From positions 12,510 through 76,509 of the forward strand of contig NZ_FUXL01000017.1 in the NCBI RefSeq assembly GCF_900167365.1: a DNA stretch of 64,000 bases, in the 5' to 3' direction. Positions 1 through 7,889 of this stretch are shown here, one piece after another. The translations under genes and the position numbers were made by a program. This stretch comes from Consotaella salsifontis. Its GTDB lineage: Bacteria; Pseudomonadota; Alphaproteobacteria; Rhizobiales; Rhizobiaceae. The notes under the pieces are model-generated. The model was not told the origin of the DNA, did no database searches, and saw nothing but the letters and a program-made list of their open reading frames with translations. The stretch's first letter is position 1. The number at the start of each line of letters is the position of its first letter.

Positions 1-170
1 ATAGGGTCGCCCCTCGCGCGGGGGCGTGGATCGAAACCCGCGCAAGGTCAAGCGCGCCGTCATAGAGCGCGCGTCGCCCCTCGCGCGGGGGCGTGGATCG
101 AAACCGCATCACATCGCCCATGGTCCCCGCGATTGGCCGTCGCCCCCCACGCGGGGGGGCGGGCGAGGTG
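1..170 (+). CRISPR. Trailer end of a type I-C CRISPR array
   Basis: Two identical 32-bp repeats lie at 6-37 and 73-104. Each starts GTCGCCCC and ends GATCGAAAC, the usual form of type I-C repeats. A third, degenerate copy at 139-170 keeps about 17 of its first 19 bases and then diverges. The spacers are 35 bp (38-72) and 34 bp (105-138), the usual I-C length. A degraded last repeat marks the trailer, so leader, older repeats and any cas genes lie left of the window. No cas gene is present here. Confidence 0.93.
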
Positions 171-214
171 GGAGAGACGCTGCCGTGGCTCCGACTTGAA
201 AGGTTGTCCCAGGC

Positions 215-1321
215 CTACCGCCAGCCACTCGCCGAGGCGGCGCCGAAGCGCATCGCGGGCGGAAGCTGGAATATGAAGTAGGGATTGAGCATGGGCACCG
301 CGCTCACCTGGTCGAGACGCTGCTCCTGGTCGTCCGTCAACGCGATATCCAGCGAGGCGATGTTCTGGGCGATCTGCTCGGCGCGGCTCGCGCCGATCAA
401 CACGGACGAGACCCCCCGGCGCGTGACGACCCAGGCCAGGGCGACCTCGGCCATCGAGCGACCGACCTCGCCCGCGACAGCCTGGAGCGTGTCCACCACG
501 TCGAAGTTGCGCTCCGTAAACAGCATGCCGCCGAACGGGTTGTCGCCCTTCAGCCGCTCGCTGCTCTCGCTTGCCTTACCCTCGCCGGTCGCTCTCTTGT
601 CGGGAAGGCCCGCCGCCCGCCCGGCCTCGCTCAGCATCTCGCGCCCGTACTTGCCCGTCAGCATGCCGCCGCCGAGCGGGCTCCAGGGCACCATGCCGAG
701 GTCGAATTCCTCACCCATGGGCAGGATGTCGAGTTCGACGCCGCGATCGAGGAGAGAGTACTGGTACTGAAGTCCGATCGGAACGGGCAGGCCGTGCGCC
801 TCAGCCAGGGTCGCGATCTTGGCGACGTACCAGCTCGGCGTGTTGGAGAAGCCGTAGTGCAGGATCTTGCCGGCTCTGACGGCATCGGTCAGCGTCTGGA
901 GAACCTCTTCCGCGGGCGTGATCCGATCCCAGACGTGAACCCAGTACATGTCGATATGGTCGGTGCCGAGACGGCGAAGCGACCCCTCGAGCCCGGCGCG
1001 GATGGCCTTCGCCCCATTGCCGCCGCTGTGCGGGTTGCCGTCCTGACGGCGGGCGAACCCGGCCTTGGTCGCGATCACGAGGCGATCGCGCATATTCTTC
1101 TCGCGGACGAATGCGCCGACCATCTCCTCGCTCATTCCGCCCGAATAGACATCGGCGGTGTCGATGAAATTGCCCCCGGCCTCGACATAGGCGTCGAACA
1201 CGGCGCGCGACTGTTCCTGTCCCGAGCCCCAGCGCTCGGCGCCGAACGTCATCGTGCCGAGCGCCAGGGGGCTGACCAGGAGGCCCGAACGGCCAAGCGT
1301 GCGGTAATCTTTGAGATCCAT
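215..1321 (-). CDS. Aldo/keto reductase
   Basis: A 368-residue NAD(P)H-dependent aldo/keto reductase, probably reducing aldehydes or ketones in the cytoplasm. The catalytic tetrad is visible as D54, Y59, K86 and H129, within a TIM-barrel sequence beginning with the typical LG.SGL.VS..ALGTM motif. An upstream extension of the frame is possible, but the ATG at 1321 has a GGAG ribosome site 8-9 bases before it and matches the family N-terminus. It is divergent from a LysR regulator across about 100 bp, the usual arrangement of a reductase under the control of its neighbour. The substrate is unknown. Confidence 0.9.
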   Translation of the reverse strand: MDLKDYRTLGRSGLLVSPLALGTMTFGAERWGSGQEQSRAVFDAYVEAGGNFIDTADVYSGGMSEEMVGAFVREKNMRDRLVIATKAGFARRQDGNPHSGGNGAKAIRAGLEGSLRRLGTDHIDMYWVHVWDRITPAEEVLQTLTDAVRAGKILHYGFSNTPSWYVAKIATLAEAHGLPVPIGLQYQYSLLDRGVELDILPMGEEFDLGMVPWSPLGGGMLTGKYGREMLSEAGRAAGLPDKRATGEGKASESSERLKGDNPFGGMLFTERNFDVVDTLQAVAGEVGRSMAEVALAWVVTRRGVSSVLIGASRAEQIAQNIASLDIALTDDQEQRLDQVSAVPMLNPYFIFQLPPAMRFGAASASGWR

Positions 1322-1422
1322 CGATCGTCTCCATGCGAACTGGGTTCGATCAACAGATAGAGGATGCCGCCTGACGTGATTAGCGGTTGCGGCTGGCATG
1401 GGCTTGTGAGCATCGTGCATGA

Positions 1423-2319
1423 ATGCAGAGAACCGAACTCAACGATCTTCTGGCATTCGAGGCGATTGCGCGCGAGCGCAGCTTCACCCGCGCGGCGGCC
1501 CGGCTCGGCATGTCCGCCTCGGCCCTCAGTCATGCCATGCGCGGGCTCGAAGCGCGTCTGGGCGTGCGCCTGCTCTCGCGCACCACGCGAAGCGTTTCGC
1601 CAACGGAGGCGGGCGAGCGACTGCTGCGCTCCCTGACGCCGGCCCTTGCCGAGATCGAGGACGGCCTGACGAGCCTTGCCGACTGGCGGGAGACGCCATC
1701 CGGCACGGTGCGGCTGACCACCTTCTCCTACGCGGCGGAAACGGTCCTCCAGCCGAAGCTTCCGGCCTTCCTGCTCGCCAACCCGGACGTCAACGTCGAG
1801 ATCGACGTCGACGACGGCCTGACCAATATCGTCGAGGCCGGCTTCGATGCCGGTATCCGCTTCGGCGAGACGGTCGCCAAGGACATGATCGCGGTCAGGG
1901 TGGGCCCGGACCTTCGCACGGTCGTCGTCGGCACGCCGGACTATTTCGACCGTCACCCGAAGCCCGAGACCCCGGACGATCTTCGCCGGCACATCTGTAT
2001 CAATTATCGCCTGCGCACGAGCGGCGGGCTTCTCCCCTGGGAGTTCGCCTTTGGCGGACGCGACATCAATGTTCGTCCCAGCGGCCAGCTGATCACCAAC
2101 GACGGACCTCTCGCGGCGGCGGCCGTGCGCGCCGGCGCGGGGCTCGGCTATGTGCTCGAGCATGCCGTTGCCGACGACATTGCCGCGGGCCGCCTCGTCC
2201 AGGTTCTGGCCGCCTATTGTCCCGTCTTCCCCGGATGCCGGCTCTACCATTCGAGCCGCCGACAGACGCCGCCGGCATTGCGCGCCATAATCGACGCCTT
2301 GCGGGTCAGCGGAGCGTGA
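1423..2319 (+). CDS. LysR-family transcriptional regulator
   Basis: 298 residues: N-terminal winged helix-turn-helix (about residues 1-60, with the typical AARLGMSASALSHAMRGLE recognition region) followed by a periplasmic-binding-like effector domain. It belongs to the subfamily whose start reads ELNDLLAFEAIARERSF, often paired with oxidoreductases. It is divergent from the aldo/keto reductase gene, which it probably regulates together with itself from the shared intergenic region. The inducer cannot be read from the sequence. Confidence 0.9.
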   Translation: MQRTELNDLLAFEAIARERSFTRAAARLGMSASALSHAMRGLEARLGVRLLSRTTRSVSPTEAGERLLRSLTPALAEIEDGLTSLADWRETPSGTVRLTTFSYAAETVLQPKLPAFLLANPDVNVEIDVDDGLTNIVEAGFDAGIRFGETVAKDMIAVRVGPDLRTVVVGTPDYFDRHPKPETPDDLRRHICINYRLRTSGGLLPWEFAFGGRDINVRPSGQLITNDGPLAAAAVRAGAGLGYVLEHAVADDIAAGRLVQVLAAYCPVFPGCRLYHSSRRQTPPALRAIIDALRVSGA

Positions 2320-2858
2320 GCGCGCTTGCGGAGGCTCACGTCCTCAAACGTTCGATCACGCCCGCTTGGACGGACCCGCACCATTCCTTCCGGGGCGCTG
2401 ACGATTGTTCGCTGGGATGCCTCGATGAACCGAGAAGGCGGCGCGGCCGGTGTTTGCGAGGGTATCAGCGATTACGCCAGACGACTTCAGAGCAGGTAAT
2501 GCCGCCTACCTTGGCCGGGGTGGGGGGCGACTTCGGGTGGCTTCCTGACCGGCAGGTTTCGGATGGCGACGCCTAGAAAGCTGCCCTCCATCTGGTCAAC
2601 GAGCGTTGGCGGCAATGCGCCCTCGTCTCCGCCGTTCGGTTGGGCCGGCGGCCCGCTGTAAAGCCGACGCACCATTCAAGCATCAATTTGACAGCGGGCC
2701 ACTACGCGGACAGCCCCTCCGCCCTCTGCTGAAGCCACTCGCCGATGAAGGGCCATTCGACAGCCTGCAGCGGGATCGGGTCGCCATCTCGGTACGTATG
2801 ACTCGCAGACGCGCGGCAAACTCATGCTCGCGTCCGATCCGTTCGTCGCGTTTCGTGC
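2320..2858. other. Gap without a supported gene
   Basis: About 540 bp between the LysR gene and the HEPN-motif gene. A short minus-strand frame (about 2705-2820) reads like the tail of a protein (HTYRDGDPIPLQAVEWPF), but it has no start or ribosome site. It is at most a remnant and no product can be named. Confidence 0.4.
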
Positions 2859-4319
2859 TTAAAGTTCGCCTCCCGTAGGAGGTGGCGCGGCAGGAGCTTG
2901 GGGACTCGCTGGCGCAGCTGCTTGCGGCTGCGTCTTGATCCAACTCAGCAGGGCGTCCGTATCGTCGTTGGTCTCTCCGGCTGTGAGATAGGCCTCGATG
3001 TGGTGGGCGATATGAATCAGCAGGATGCTTGCTATGGCCTGTAGGTCGCTTCGACTAATTGGCTGCTGTTTCCGATATCCTGGCAGGTCGGTATGAATGG
3101 TCGGCCAAGTGCCATGGACCACCCGCGATCGGGCTGTTGTGATGTTTAGAACGAATTTCTCGACCGTGAGGCTGCTGCCCGGTAATATATCCGATTCCTT
3201 TAGTCCAAATAGAGCTTCGAAGCTGCTTTTGATCCGGTTTTTGCTGCCCTTCATGTCTTCGGCCCTGAACAGCACTTCAATCGCTGTCTCAAGCTTGACG
3301 ACCGCAACCGTATCAAGAGTTTCGGCAATGGCTTCGTGGAACCAATAGACGGCATTGCACCAAGCTTCGTCGAGGAGCGGCACCGCGCTAGTGGAGCCGA
3401 GATAGCCGGCAAGCCTCCCGCCCATCACTGAAAGCTGTTGGGCGACCTCGGTGCCAGTGACATGCGCGAAAGTTGCGGGGTGAATACCGCGGGCGACTTG
3501 ATGGTTGCTGATGCTGTGGCGCGTCTGATCGTTCTGGGCCCAGACATCTGCCCGCCACCGGAGGGGGAGGCATGCCGTGGCGCGGGTGATGTTCTCGATA
3601 TGCAACCCTGGCGCGGCAACTTGTAAGGCGCCAAGCGCGATATCGACGGCAATGTCGGCGATCGCAATAGACTCCTTTTCGGCGCGTCCGGAAACCTCGA
3701 CTACCGCCATCCATGCAGCGCAACGCTCGTTGGCCATTTGGATCAGCGACCCGAAATTCAAACCGCCGATCTCGTGCTGCGGCGCGTCATTTGCAGCTTC
3801 TGGCCAGAACTCCTCGCGGGCGACGCCGAACTGGTCGTGCGGAAAATCCGTCACGTGGTAGAAGTGCACGGGCCCTATAGCGAAGGGCGGCACTTGGTAA
3901 TCGACCAGGACGCAGGGCACGGCATGTAGCCGTTTTTGGGTCAGCCCAAAGAACCAACTCTCGATAGTCGCGTGGAGACCGTTGAAATCCGCCTCCACCG
4001 GGGTTCTGTCGTGGCGGGTCCGCCATGCCGTCGCGACGGCTGCTGCAATCACCTGAGCCAGCGTCGCATTGCTCGTCTGATGGCTACGCTGGCTGCCTTC
4101 GGGCCGATAGGATTTTGCTAAGGCATTGATGGAGGCCAGCCCGTCGGCCGAGTATCCGGTCACGTCGCCGGTGCCCCAGTCGATAAAGCCGTTCGCAATC
4201 CCGCCAGCTTCCATCATATCGCGAAAACTGTTTGCATCATGCGGTTCTGACCCTGAGCTGCTGACCGTGCGCAGATCCGCAATCGCTTCCGTCGTCGACC
4301 TCTTCTGCTCGGGTGTCAT
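2859..4319 (-). CDS. HEPN-motif protein of unknown function (Apea-like)
   Basis: 486 residues, with no recognised family over the first 300. The C-terminal part is helical and contains R397-S-R-V-V-H402 followed by G. This is the R-x4-6-H signature of HEPN ribonucleases, in the TARSRVVHG setting seen in Apea-like HEPN domains. A proline/alanine-rich tail follows (about 460-486). The ATG at 4319 has GGAG 6 bases upstream. Base composition looks lower in GC than the neighbours, which suggests acquisition. HEPN proteins often act as toxins or abortive-infection effectors. That role is inferred here and no partner gene is visible. Confidence 0.65.
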   Translation of the reverse strand: MTPEQKRSTTEAIADLRTVSSSGSEPHDANSFRDMMEAGGIANGFIDWGTGDVTGYSADGLASINALAKSYRPEGSQRSHQTSNATLAQVIAAAVATAWRTRHDRTPVEADFNGLHATIESWFFGLTQKRLHAVPCVLVDYQVPPFAIGPVHFYHVTDFPHDQFGVAREEFWPEAANDAPQHEIGGLNFGSLIQMANERCAAWMAVVEVSGRAEKESIAIADIAVDIALGALQVAAPGLHIENITRATACLPLRWRADVWAQNDQTRHSISNHQVARGIHPATFAHVTGTEVAQQLSVMGGRLAGYLGSTSAVPLLDEAWCNAVYWFHEAIAETLDTVAVVKLETAIEVLFRAEDMKGSKNRIKSSFEALFGLKESDILPGSSLTVEKFVLNITTARSRVVHGTWPTIHTDLPGYRKQQPISRSDLQAIASILLIHIAHHIEAYLTAGETNDDTDALLSWIKTQPQAAAPASPQAPAAPPPTGGEL

Positions 4320-4566
4320 GGGCGCTCCGAATTCTGTTGATCATGCGCAAGCCGGAACACAACCTATAATAATGTGCGGCGCCGGCGGATAGGTTCGCTC
4401 TTCCACCATGGGCGTCTCGAACCGGACGAACCGCCTCCGGCCCCAACTCGGCCACCTGGAAAGATTTTGTTGAACGGCGGCTTTTGGGGCGTCAAGCGAC
4501 TGCGTGGGAACGACAACAAAGGGTCGCAAGCGGCCCAACCCCTGGCGAGGAGGGACAGCCCAGGTT
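4320..4566. other. Non-coding gap upstream of the HEPN gene
   Basis: About 250 bp of convergent/upstream DNA that should carry the promoter of the HEPN-motif gene. No convincing sigma-70 promoter or ORF was identified. Confidence 0.35.
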
Positions 4567-4609
4567 GCATCTGCCCGCCCACTCCTGAAAGAAGAGAACG
4601 GGCAGATGC
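4567..4609 (-). terminator. Hairpin downstream of catB-like gene
   Basis: A perfect 11-bp inverted repeat (GCATCTGCCCG at 4567-4577 against 4599-4609) with a 21-base loop. It starts 18 bp after the stop of the acetyltransferase gene. No T-run follows on either strand, so it may be a weak or Rho-assisted terminator, or an mRNA-stabilising hairpin. Confidence 0.55.
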
Positions 4610-4626
4610 TGATCCCTAATCGGCGG

Positions 4627-5265
4627 CTATGACTCCGCTTTGACGAAAGCCCGCCAGTGGCGATGGAGGGCCGGGACGTCGCCGCTGGTCAGGATCGGCA
4701 TGGCGCGCTTCAGTTCGTCGTCGCTCCAGTTCCACCAGCGAAGTTCGAGCAGCCGCGCGATGTCGCCATCCTCGAACCGCTTGCGGATGACCTTGGCAGG
4801 GTTGCCGCCGACGATGGCGTAGGGCTCGACATCCTTCTTTACCAGGGCGCGAGTGCCAATGACGGCGCCGTCCCCGATCGTGATGCCCGGCATGATGATG
4901 GCCTCGGACCCGATCCACACATCGTTGCCGATCACCGTGTCGCCGGCAGGCCGGAACCCGTTCTCCGCTCCGTCGAAGAAGGGGACTTCGGACATCCAGA
5001 AGAACGGGAAGGTGCTGATCCAGTCATTCCGGTGTCCCTGGTTGCCGGCCATGATGAAGGCTGCGCCCGAGCCGATCGAGCAGAATGAGCCGATGATCAG
5101 TTTGTCGACGCCCTCGTCCGGCAGAAGGTAGCGGGCGCAGTCGTCGAAGCCGTGACCGTGATAATAGCCCGAATAGTAGCTGTAGCGCCCGACACGGAGA
5201 TTGGGATTGGTGACGAGGCGATCGAGGGTGATGCCCCTGAAGGGGCTTTCGAAGACGTTCTGCAT
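4627..5265 (-). CDS. catB: Type B (xenobiotic) chloramphenicol acetyltransferase
   Basis: 212 residues, the normal CatB length. Left-handed beta-helix (hexapeptide) acetyltransferase: [21 protein letters not shown] around the predicted catalytic His78, then repeats such as [27 protein letters not shown] and the typical [14 protein letters not shown] end. These enzymes transfer acetyl from acetyl-CoA to chloramphenicol. Many chromosomal homologues have uncertain natural substrates, so resistance should not be assumed. The ribosome site before ATG 5265 is weak. It stands alone and is followed by a strong hairpin. Confidence 0.88.
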   Translation of the reverse strand: MQNVFESPFRGITLDRLVTNPNLRVGRYSYYSGYYHGHGFDDCARYLLPDEGVDKLIIGSFCSIGSGAAFIMAGNQGHRNDWISTFPFFWMSEVPFFDGAENGFRPAGDTVIGNDVWIGSEAIIMPGITIGDGAVIGTRALVKKDVEPYAIVGGNPAKVIRKRFEDGDIARLLELRWWNWSDDELKRAMPILTSGDVPALHRHWRAFVKAES

Positions 5266-5655
5266 GAAGAGTACCAGTTGTTCGCAAGCCGCGTATGCGG
5301 CGACGGTTCACTCGCGCTTGCACGGGTGAACGCCGGCAGACGACCTCTCGGGTCGCTTGCCTCAAGCTCCTCGCGTCAGAGACGCGGAAGCGCGATGCGG
5401 TTGGTACTGTGAGCAGCCTTCATCCGGGCATGATGGATCATCCGGCTCGCGATGCCAAGACGGGCCGCATCCGATCCTTCAGACTCCCCAAGAAAGCCCG
5501 GTCGGTCGAACTTCAGTCTCGGGTGCTGCGACAGAAAGCTGCACGGCAGCCATGCGTTCGTGGAGGGCGCGCGACAGCGCGGAGCTCTCTACATTGAATG
5601 TCGGAAACGGTGCATCGAATAGCCAATTGCGCCGTAGCAACTTGAGAGATCTGCG
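5266..5655. other. Gap without a supported gene
   Basis: About 390 bp upstream of the catB-like gene on the minus strand. Only short overlapping frames without homology are visible. It should contain the catB promoter, which I could not pinpoint. Confidence 0.35.
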
Positions 5656-5808
5656 ATGACCGACCTCAATGGCTCCCGCGGCGCCAGCAAGAGCCGCGGT
5701 TACGTCCGTGGCATCCTGACACGCCTCGTCGAGGCGCGGCAGAAGCAGGCGGACCGGATGGTCGCCGAGCGCCTGAAGGGCGGCTTCTTCTTCGACGACA
5801 TTATCTGA
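5656..5808 (+). CDS. Small basic protein, unknown
   Basis: A 50-codon frame, ATG 5656 to TGA 5808, with GAGAG about 8 bases upstream. The product is rich in Arg/Lys with an amphipathic core (YVRGILTRLVEARQKQADRM). This resembles the first half of small DUF1127-like proteins of rhizobia, but it lacks the usual C-terminal LGL/YGY..EL segment. It could be a real small gene or a truncated one. No operon partner is evident; the next gene is convergent. Confidence 0.45.
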   Translation: MTDLNGSRGASKSRGYVRGILTRLVEARQKQADRMVAERLKGGFFFDDII

Positions 5809-5859
5809 CCATTGCTCGCCATGGCCGGCTCGGCAGTCGCTTGGGCCCGGCCGTTTGTT

Positions 5860-6540
5860 CTATAGCGAAGCTCCGGCGCAGACCACGATCTGCTGACCGG
5901 TGATGCTGCCGGCCATGTCGGACAACAGGAATGCGGCAAGAGCCGCGACTTCCTCCGGCTTGACCAGGCGGCCCATCGGCGGCATGCGCGGCGCCGATCC
6001 TGACCGCTTAGGGTCGCGCAGCATCGGCGTGTCGGTCGCTCCCGGCGCGATCACGTTGACGGTGATCTGGCGCGGCGCGAGTTCGGCGGCCCACGAGCGG
6101 GCCATGCCCACCAGCGCAGCCTTGCTCGCCGCATAGAGGCTTCGTCCCGCCAGGCCCGCGGCGACACGACTGCCAACCAAAATGATCCGTCCGCCGTCGG
6201 GCAGCGTCGGTGCGAAGTGCTGCACCAGCCGCGCGGCGGCATCGACGTGAAGCGACCACATCAGGCGCCCGTCGTCGCAATCCATCTCACCGAGCGTTCC
6301 CACGCGCAGCACGCCGGCCGCATGGACGATCGCGTCGACCGGCTCGATGCCCGACATCGCCTCCGACAGGGCTGCCGTGTCGAGAAGATCGACGGAAACG
6401 AAGCCGAGGCGCTCGTGCTCGATTGCGGGTCGGCGGCGCGCCAGGCCGACGACCGACCAGCCGTCGTCCAGCAATCTGCGCGTGATCGTCTCGCCGATCC
6501 CGGAACTGCACCCGGTGACCAGGGCCCTGCGAGCTGTCAT
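5860..6540 (-). CDS. Short-chain dehydrogenase/reductase
   Basis: 226 residues with the Rossmann motif TGCSSGIG (residues 9-16), NAG-like AAG motif, active-site Y..SK (LYAASKAALVGMA) and the C-terminal ITGQQIVVCAGAS typical of SDR enzymes. The start at 6540 has AAGGA 8 bases upstream; longer starts lack this. It is the last gene of the long operon that begins at 15282, 58 bp after the sialidase-fold gene. It probably oxidises or reduces an intermediate of the pathway encoded upstream; the substrate is unknown. Confidence 0.85.
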   Translation of the reverse strand: MTARRALVTGCSSGIGETITRRLLDDGWSVVGLARRRPAIEHERLGFVSVDLLDTAALSEAMSGIEPVDAIVHAAGVLRVGTLGEMDCDDGRLMWSLHVDAAARLVQHFAPTLPDGGRIILVGSRVAAGLAGRSLYAASKAALVGMARSWAAELAPRQITVNVIAPGATDTPMLRDPKRSGSAPRMPPMGRLVKPEEVAALAAFLLSDMAGSITGQQIVVCAGASL

Positions 6541-6598
6541 CGTCTGTCCTTCCACCGTCGTCGGTCTTCCCGTCTGGTCCTGACGCCCATCCCTTTCG

Positions 6599-7792
6599 TC
6601 AGACACGACGCGCCTCGAAGGTCAGATACTTGATGGCCTTCCTGAACCAGGTGTACGCGACATGGATGCGGCCGTCTTCGGTTGCCAGGATCGACGGATA
6701 GGAAAGTTCCCGGTTCTTGCTGTCTTTCGAGTTGTTGGACATGCAGTAGCCGTCGCCCTCCTCGAGGTCGTGGCGGACCGGCCAGCTGCGGCCCTCGTCC
6801 GCCGACAGCGAAAGCGTCATCGGCGCGCGTGGGGCGCCCCAGAATGCGCGCGGGCCTTCCGTTTCGCCCTGAGCGGGCGCGGCCGGCGCTGCAGCCCCAG
6901 CCTCCGGGTCCTCGATCTCATCGTAGAGCGAGACGCGGCGCTCGATGGCGTCGAGCCGGCTTGCGAAGTTGTGAACCATCGCGAGACGCCCGTCCGGTAG
7001 CCGTCGGACCTGGATCGAGGAATTGTTGTTGGGTAGCTCGGTGTCCTCGGTCGGGCTCCAGCTTTCGCCGCCATCCTCGGACCAGGAGCGTCGGACGAAA
7101 TCGGCCCAGCGCGAACGGAAGAAGGCGACCATGCGTTGCCCGCCGAGCGGGACGATGTTCATGTGCACCGCCCCGAGGCTATCCGGCACGTCGACGTGCC
7201 GCCAACTGCGGCCCTGGTCCTGCGAAATCTTGACGGCGGCGGTGTCTGCATCCCCGACCCAGGCGACGCCGGGTTCGGTGTGGCAGAGAAAGACCGGCAG
7301 CAGCCAGGTGCCGTCCTCGCGCACGACGATCGGCTGACGGATGAACGTTCCCGGCTCGTCGATGAGGGTGTGAATCGGCCCCCAGCTCCGCCCGCTGTCT
7401 TCCGAGACGCGCGCCCGAACGATGGAGGTGTCCTGGCGGCCATTGATCTGAGCCGTCCACAGCAGCCAGACCTTGCCGTCGGGCGCGTTGAAGAGCACCG
7501 GGTTCTGCTCCGAGCGCGATGCATCCTCCGACAGTTTGACCGGAGCCTCCCAGGCATCGGCCCCGGCGGGTAGGCGCGACATCCAGATCGAAATGTCCGG
7601 GATGCCCTCCTGTGTGCCGCCGAACCAGACGCAGGCGAGGTCGCCGTCCGGTAGCCGGGCTAGGTTTGCCGCGTGATTCTGGACGCAGGGCGAGGGAATC
7701 AGCGTCTGCAAACCGCCGGAAACGACATCGTACTGAACGAGACGACCGTCGGGTCGGAGACCGTCGGTGCTGGCGTCAAAAGCCGTGGACAT
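6599..7792 (-). CDS. Sialidase-fold (BNR repeat) protein
   Basis: 397 residues with at least four Asp-box (BNR) repeats of the S-x-D-x-G-x-x-W type: SEDSGRSWGP, SQDQGRSWRH, SEDGGESWSP and SADEGRSWPV, as in six-bladed sialidase propellers (PF13088-like). There is no signal peptide after the ATG at 7792 (AAGGAG 7 bases upstream), so it appears cytoplasmic, unusual for a sialidase. It follows the TRAP permease gene in the sigma-54 operon. It may therefore process an imported conjugate instead of extracellular sialoglycans. Sialidase, another glycosidase or a lyase are all possible. Confidence 0.8.
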   Translation of the reverse strand: MSTAFDASTDGLRPDGRLVQYDVVSGGLQTLIPSPCVQNHAANLARLPDGDLACVWFGGTQEGIPDISIWMSRLPAGADAWEAPVKLSEDASRSEQNPVLFNAPDGKVWLLWTAQINGRQDTSIVRARVSEDSGRSWGPIHTLIDEPGTFIRQPIVVREDGTWLLPVFLCHTEPGVAWVGDADTAAVKISQDQGRSWRHVDVPDSLGAVHMNIVPLGGQRMVAFFRSRWADFVRRSWSEDGGESWSPTEDTELPNNNSSIQVRRLPDGRLAMVHNFASRLDAIERRVSLYDEIEDPEAGAAAPAAPAQGETEGPRAFWGAPRAPMTLSLSADEGRSWPVRHDLEEGDGYCMSNNSKDSKNRELSYPSILATEDGRIHVAYTWFRKAIKYLTFEARRV

Positions 7793-7889
7793 GGAAACTC
7801 CTTGAGCGACTGCCGGCGATGCATCGAGCCGGCGCGAAGGCGTGCCGCCGTTGCCGGTGGGGCAAGCGGCGGCACGAGAGGGTACGAGG

